Shown: positions 13,545 through 16,573 of the stretch, piece by piece | Layout: each line of letters opens with the position of its first letter | Position numbering within the stretch: position 1 is the stretch's first letter | Source of the DNA: Candidatus Ratteibacteria bacterium | GTDB taxonomy: Bacteria > CAIJMQ01 | Length of the DNA stretch: 16,573 nt | Reading direction: 5' to 3' | NCBI GenBank assembly: GCA_028715665.1 | Contig: JAQURI010000018.1 | Coordinates: 1-16,573 of the forward strand | Translations under genes and position numbers: made by a program | Notes under the pieces: generated by a model | What the model was told of the DNA's origin: nothing | What the model saw: the letters and a program-made list of their open reading frames with translations, nothing else | Database searches by the model: none

Positions 13545-14467
13545 TAGTTGTTACCCAAAATACTTACAAATGTCGATTATGCGGCTCGGAAGAATATTTT
13601 TTATTGCTCACAGGGTGTAAATCGAGTCTTGGCGAAAGTTATTGTCTTAGAAAGTGTAAGAAATGTTCATTTACAACTACATATCCAATCCCTGCGGAAG
13701 AAACTCTCAAACGTTGCTATAATGACAGTTATTGGTTAAGCTCTAAAGAATCCGCATCATTCTTATTTAAACTGTTATTCTTTTTTAGAATGAGGGGAAT
13801 CCTTGTTGAGTTAAAGCGCTTAATTCCGAGGGGTGGATGCGTACTAGATTGGGGAGCAGGAGATGGCACTTGGATAAGACTTATACGCAGAAATGGATTT
13901 GAAGGGTGGGGATTTGACCAATACGCAAAAATACCCAATGACAAATTTCTTAAACAAGGGACTATTGAAACTATAAAATTCCCTGAGCATTGTTTCGATG
14001 CCATCACCTGTTTCCACGTTTTGGAGCATTTAACGAATCCAATTGATAGCGTAAAAAAGGCAATGGAGATGTTGAAAAAAGGGGGAATAATGATTGTTGA
14101 GGTTCCCAATATTGTTTCTTGGGGTTTTGAGATTTTTAAGGGAAAATGGCAACCATTGGAAATACCGACTCACTTGAACCATTTTTCCTTAGAGAGCCTA
14201 CAGAAGTTGTTCTCAATAATTAATAATTCAGAAATAGTTAAAGTTGGGTTTTTCTCACATCGCGTTTCACCCAGTGCCTTGGCATTATCCTTATTCCCAT
14301 TTTTTTCACCTAAAAAAATACGACGAATATATGACAATAAATATCCTTTCTTTCTCATGGTTATTTATCTGTGTGTACAGTTACTTTTTTATCCTTTCGC
14401 GATAATAGAATCTCTCTTTAAACGGGGAGAAGTCATCAGATTGTATATCAGGAAGACTGAAAGATGA
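13541..14467 (+). CDS. Zinc-ribbon-containing class I SAM methyltransferase
   Basis: 308 residues. An N-terminal zinc ribbon is formed by CRLC (C11, C14) and CKKC (C39, C42), followed by TTTYPIPAEETLKRCY. A methyltransferase core then has VLDWGAGDGTW (101-111), FDAITCFHVLEHLTNPIDSV, LKKGGIMIVEVPN and PTHLNHFSLESL. The C-terminal part is basic and hydrophobic. The architecture resembles NDP-sugar and glycan-locus methyltransferases with an N-terminal zinc site, and it is paralogous to the second half of the 700-residue fusion at 9142-11244. The start is TTG at 13541, giving a four-base TTGA overlap with the upstream stop and a GAGGA at 13532-13536. No ATG precedes the CRLC motif. Confidence 0.86.
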   Translation: MIVVTQNTYKCRLCGSEEYFLLLTGCKSSLGESYCLRKCKKCSFTTTYPIPAEETLKRCYNDSYWLSSKESASFLFKLLFFFRMRGILVELKRLIPRGGCVLDWGAGDGTWIRLIRRNGFEGWGFDQYAKIPNDKFLKQGTIETIKFPEHCFDAITCFHVLEHLTNPIDSVKKAMEMLKKGGIMIVEVPNIVSWGFEIFKGKWQPLEIPTHLNHFSLESLQKLFSIINNSEIVKVGFFSHRVSPSALALSLFPFFSPKKIRRIYDNKYPFFLMVIYLCVQLLFYPFAIIESLFKRGEVIRLYIRKTER

Positions 14468-15405
14468 ATAAAAAAATATTATTTAGATTACTAGGACCCG
14501 TTATATTTCTATTGATTATTTATTTCTTCGTAGATTTGAATCAGTTGAAAGACATTATCCTAAAAATTAAGTTACTTTTTTTTACTTTGAGTATTATATT
14601 ATCTCCTGTCGTAATATTCATTAGGAGCATCCGCTGGAGAAGAATATTAAAGAAATTTAAAGTTACGTATTCGATAGGGAAATGCTTCAGGATTTATTTT
14701 GTGGAAATGGTTGCCATAATGGTAATCCCAATAATAGGGACTTTTGTCAAAGCCGTATACCCTAAACGAGATGGACACGGTTTTCTTCGGCCAATCTTAT
14801 CGATAATTAGTGAAAAATACTTTGATTATTTATTACTTATTATATTTGGCGTGATCAGTGTTATTCTTACCAGATTTAAAATGGGTGGAAGTATTAGTAT
14901 AGTCATACTACTTTTAGTTGCCTGCTCGCTCTTTATTCCCGCTAAACAGTCTATCGTATTTCTGTTCTCTCAAATCATTCCCAAGTGGATAAAAAAGTTA
15001 TTTTCAGAAAGGGGCTGGGACATATCAAAACATACCAGTGACGTAGAAAAATCCTTAGACCCTGGCACTTATGTCCTTTCGATAACTGGATTTGGTGTTT
15101 ATTTTATCGCTGTATACTATCTTATCAGGAGTTTGAATATTAATTTGGATTTTTCGCAAGTCGTGTTGATTATGTCAATCACATCTTTAGTTACACTTAT
15201 ACCCATATCATTCCTGGGTATAGGGACATGGGATATGGCGCTGATTGTAGTCTTTAAATGGTTTGGCCATACTCCCGAAGAAGCTGTTGCCTTATCCATC
15301 GCCCTACTTTTATTGAGAGTAGCTATTGTATTTATGGGGGCAATATTCTGGTTTATAGACCCTCCGCCATTTTTAGAATTAAAAAGAATAAATAAGTATG
15401 AATAA
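14464..15405 (+). CDS. LPG-synthase transmembrane-region / UPF0104-like flippase-type membrane protein
   Basis: A 313-residue polytopic membrane protein with about seven to eight hydrophobic segments. The N-terminal segment is followed by VDLNQLKDII. RSIRWRRILKKFKV at about 54-67 is the basic loop typical of the lysylphosphatidylglycerol synthase TM-region family. SLVTLIPISFLGIGTWDMAL and HTPEEAVALSIALLLLRV near the C-terminus are the family's other hallmark. It has no soluble aminoacyltransferase domain. Stand-alone members are found in glycan loci and in archaeal dolichol-sugar pathways, where transport across the membrane has been proposed. Handling of a lipid-linked glycan here is an inference. 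It overlaps the methyltransferase upstream by four bases (ATGA). Confidence 0.82.
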   Translation: MNKKILFRLLGPVIFLLIIYFFVDLNQLKDIILKIKLLFFTLSIILSPVVIFIRSIRWRRILKKFKVTYSIGKCFRIYFVEMVAIMVIPIIGTFVKAVYPKRDGHGFLRPILSIISEKYFDYLLLIIFGVISVILTRFKMGGSISIVILLLVACSLFIPAKQSIVFLFSQIIPKWIKKLFSERGWDISKHTSDVEKSLDPGTYVLSITGFGVYFIAVYYLIRSLNINLDFSQVVLIMSITSLVTLIPISFLGIGTWDMALIVVFKWFGHTPEEAVALSIALLLLRVAIVFMGAIFWFIDPPPFLELKRINKYE

Positions 15406-15457
15406 ATTAACGACAATATCGAAATCAGCAAGCTATTTATATAAAAACGGTAGTTAA
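15398..15457 (+). other. Micro-ORF of 19 codons bridging the gap before the last gene
   Basis: ATG at 15398 overlaps the end of the flippase-like gene and reads MNKLTTISKSASYLYKNGS to TAA at 15455-15457, five bases before the next ATG. No ribosome-binding site is clear. It may act as a translational bridge, be the remnant of a deleted gene, or be chance. Nothing else is recognisable in this 57-base gap. Confidence 0.15.
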
Positions 15458-15462
15458 GAAAA

Positions 15463-16573
15463 ATGAATAAATCACAATTGCATTCTTTCTTTGGTAAATT
15501 AAGTTTGTCCAGCATTATAATAGCGGGCTTTTTATCTATCACAATTGTTTATCAGATTCATAGATTAAGCGGAGGATTTTTATTGACTTCGCGTTTTTTA
15601 AGCTCAGCGCTTTTCCTTCTGTTTTGGGGGTTTTTTCTTCTCAATTTCTGGCCTTGGAATAAGTTAGATATAATTTCATACAATAAAAAATGGATATATA
15701 TAAGTGTGCTTATGCTTATCCTTGCTTCAATTATCTGGTCAGGGAACACCATTATGCACAGCAGAGGCGATTATCTTGTGCATAAAGAATTTACGCTCCA
15801 GTTATTGAACGGAGAAACACAAGGACATCTTTTCTATAAAGATGCCCCGGGTTATTATCCTTTCTTAAGTCATGCTTCTTTGGCAGTATTTTCAAATTTG
15901 ATTGGACTACCCATGCATTACAATTATTTATTAGTTTGTTTTGCAATACTATTATTAATCCCCGCTTTTTCTTATGAATTAGCCAGAACTCTTAACTTCT
16001 CTCCAAATTTAAGTTTGTTTTTTGCCGGTTTAATCAGCCTTTACGGCGGTTTTTTTGTCACGATAAGAAGAATGTTCCATCTCTATTTACCCGCTTTACA
16101 ATTAATGATACCTTCCATATCAAGAAGCTTTGGATTCCTATTATTTTTAATTTTTTTAATCCTTTGTTTTAAAATATATCAGTCGGCGAAAACATCTTAT
16201 GATTATTCAATAACTCTGGGGGTTCTTATAGGATTGATGGGTGTAAATCATCCCCAGAGCTTCTTTTTGTCATTATTATTTATACCCCTGATTTATATTC
16301 TTCGGTTTAAAACTAACTTTTTTACCAAAAATATAATTTTGAATTTTTTGATTATTGTTTTTATTTCTATTGCAATAGCATCTCTGTATTATGTTCCGGC
16401 ATTTATCGAGATTGCCCAGTATGGAGGACTAACTCCTGATGATATACCAGACAGAGAGACTTTTCCCAATATACTTTTGCTTTATGGACCACTTCTCTTG
16501 CTGGGTTCGGGTATATTTTGGGGAAAGAGAAATATGAAAAACTGGATGTTGCCTTATTTTTTACTAATTGCTG
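15463..16573 (+). CDS. N-terminal part of a multi-spanning, probably GT-C type, membrane glycosyltransferase (3' end outside window)
   Basis: The frame is open from ATG 15463 to the right edge, 370 residues with no stop. It has at least eight hydrophobic segments. The first extracytoplasmic loop, after the third segment, reads HSRGDYLVHKEFTLQLLNG followed by DAPGYYPFLSH. An acidic residue in the first large outer loop and a following YYP motif are typical of GT-C enzymes, which use polyprenyl-phosphate sugars. I do not recognise a named family, so O-antigen polymerase or a membrane protein of unknown function remain possible. The ATG is supported by the membrane topology; AAGAAAA upstream is a poor ribosome-binding site. 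Its 57-base separation from the flippase-like gene still fits one operon. Confidence 0.65.
   Translation, partial: MNKSQLHSFFGKLSLSSIIIAGFLSITIVYQIHRLSGGFLLTSRFLSSALFLLFWGFFLLNFWPWNKLDIISYNKKWIYISVLMLILASIIWSGNTIMHSRGDYLVHKEFTLQLLNGETQGHLFYKDAPGYYPFLSHASLAVFSNLIGLPMHYNYLLVCFAILLLIPAFSYELARTLNFSPNLSLFFAGLISLYGGFFVTIRRMFHLYLPALQLMIPSISRSFGFLLFLIFLILCFKIYQSAKTSYDYSITLGVLIGLMGVNHPQSFFLSLLFIPLIYILRFKTNFFTKNIILNFLIIVFISIAIASLYYVPAFIEIAQYGGLTPDDIPDRETFPNILLLYGPLLLLGSGIFWGKRNMKNWMLPYFLLIA

Noticed and set aside
15117..15542. 141-codon minus-strand ORF across the end of the flippase-like gene
   Set aside because: It is antisense to a conserved family signature; its hydrophobic stretch reflects AT-rich DNA and not a recognised protein.

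Overview
This window is one continuous block of plus-strand genes from an AT-rich bacterium (GC roughly in the high 30s percent by eye). It is a cell-surface or secreted glycan locus. The two end genes run off the window. Genes are packed as one long operon-like array, mostly overlapping or a few bases apart. The only gaps above about 50 bases are at 11245-11329 and 15406-15462. I see no rRNA, tRNA, CRISPR array, transposase or clear intrinsic terminator. The mix of sugar-nucleotide SDR enzymes, cobalamin-type radical SAM proteins, zinc-ribbon methyltransferases and a 23S-IVS-type four-helix-bundle protein would fit a candidate-phylum bacterium such as Omnitrophota or a relative. That placement is a guess; nothing here is a taxonomic marker.

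Region 1 (1-2948) holds the tail of a UDP-sulfoquinovose-synthase-like SDR, a thioredoxin with a CPPC active site, a four-helix-bundle protein, an NAD-dependent UDP-sugar epimerase and a Wzz-type chain-length regulator. Two G-rich, G-quadruplex-capable tracts in opposite orientation bracket the four-helix-bundle gene and most of the epimerase gene. One forms the end of the thioredoxin gene. The other lies in frame inside the epimerase.

Region 2 (2959-6506) has a polyprenyl-phosphate-sugar synthase-like GT2 fused to an N-terminal DUF2304-like membrane domain, a second GT2 of the rhamnosyltransferase-like class, and a B12-binding radical SAM protein.

Region 3 (6506-9133) is a dTDP-rhamnose-type module. 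It contains rmlA, a single-domain reductase resembling the plant and giant-virus bifunctional 3,5-epimerase/4-reductase (NRS/ER), and rmlB. No separate rmlC is present in the window. The rmlB gene has an in-frame TAA at codon 20, directly after its NAD-binding loop, so as written it cannot yield a full-length enzyme.

Region 4 (9142-14467) is a radical SAM/methyltransferase block. It has a 700-residue fusion of a radical SAM/SPASM-like half with a zinc-ribbon methyltransferase half, a second B12-binding radical SAM protein, and two stand-alone methyltransferases. One of these is a paralogue of the fused methyltransferase half. The fusion together with its neighbours is the best candidate for an uncharacterised glycan- or lipid-tailoring pathway. 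Region 5 (14464-16573) has a flippase-like LPG-synthase-TM family membrane protein and the first 370 residues of a multi-spanning, probably GT-C type, glycosyltransferase.

Inferred scheme: the SDR and Rml enzymes make sugar nucleotides, the GT2 enzymes and the GT-C-like protein assemble a lipid-linked glycan, the radical SAM and methyltransferase proteins decorate it or its carrier, and the Wzz-like protein controls its length.
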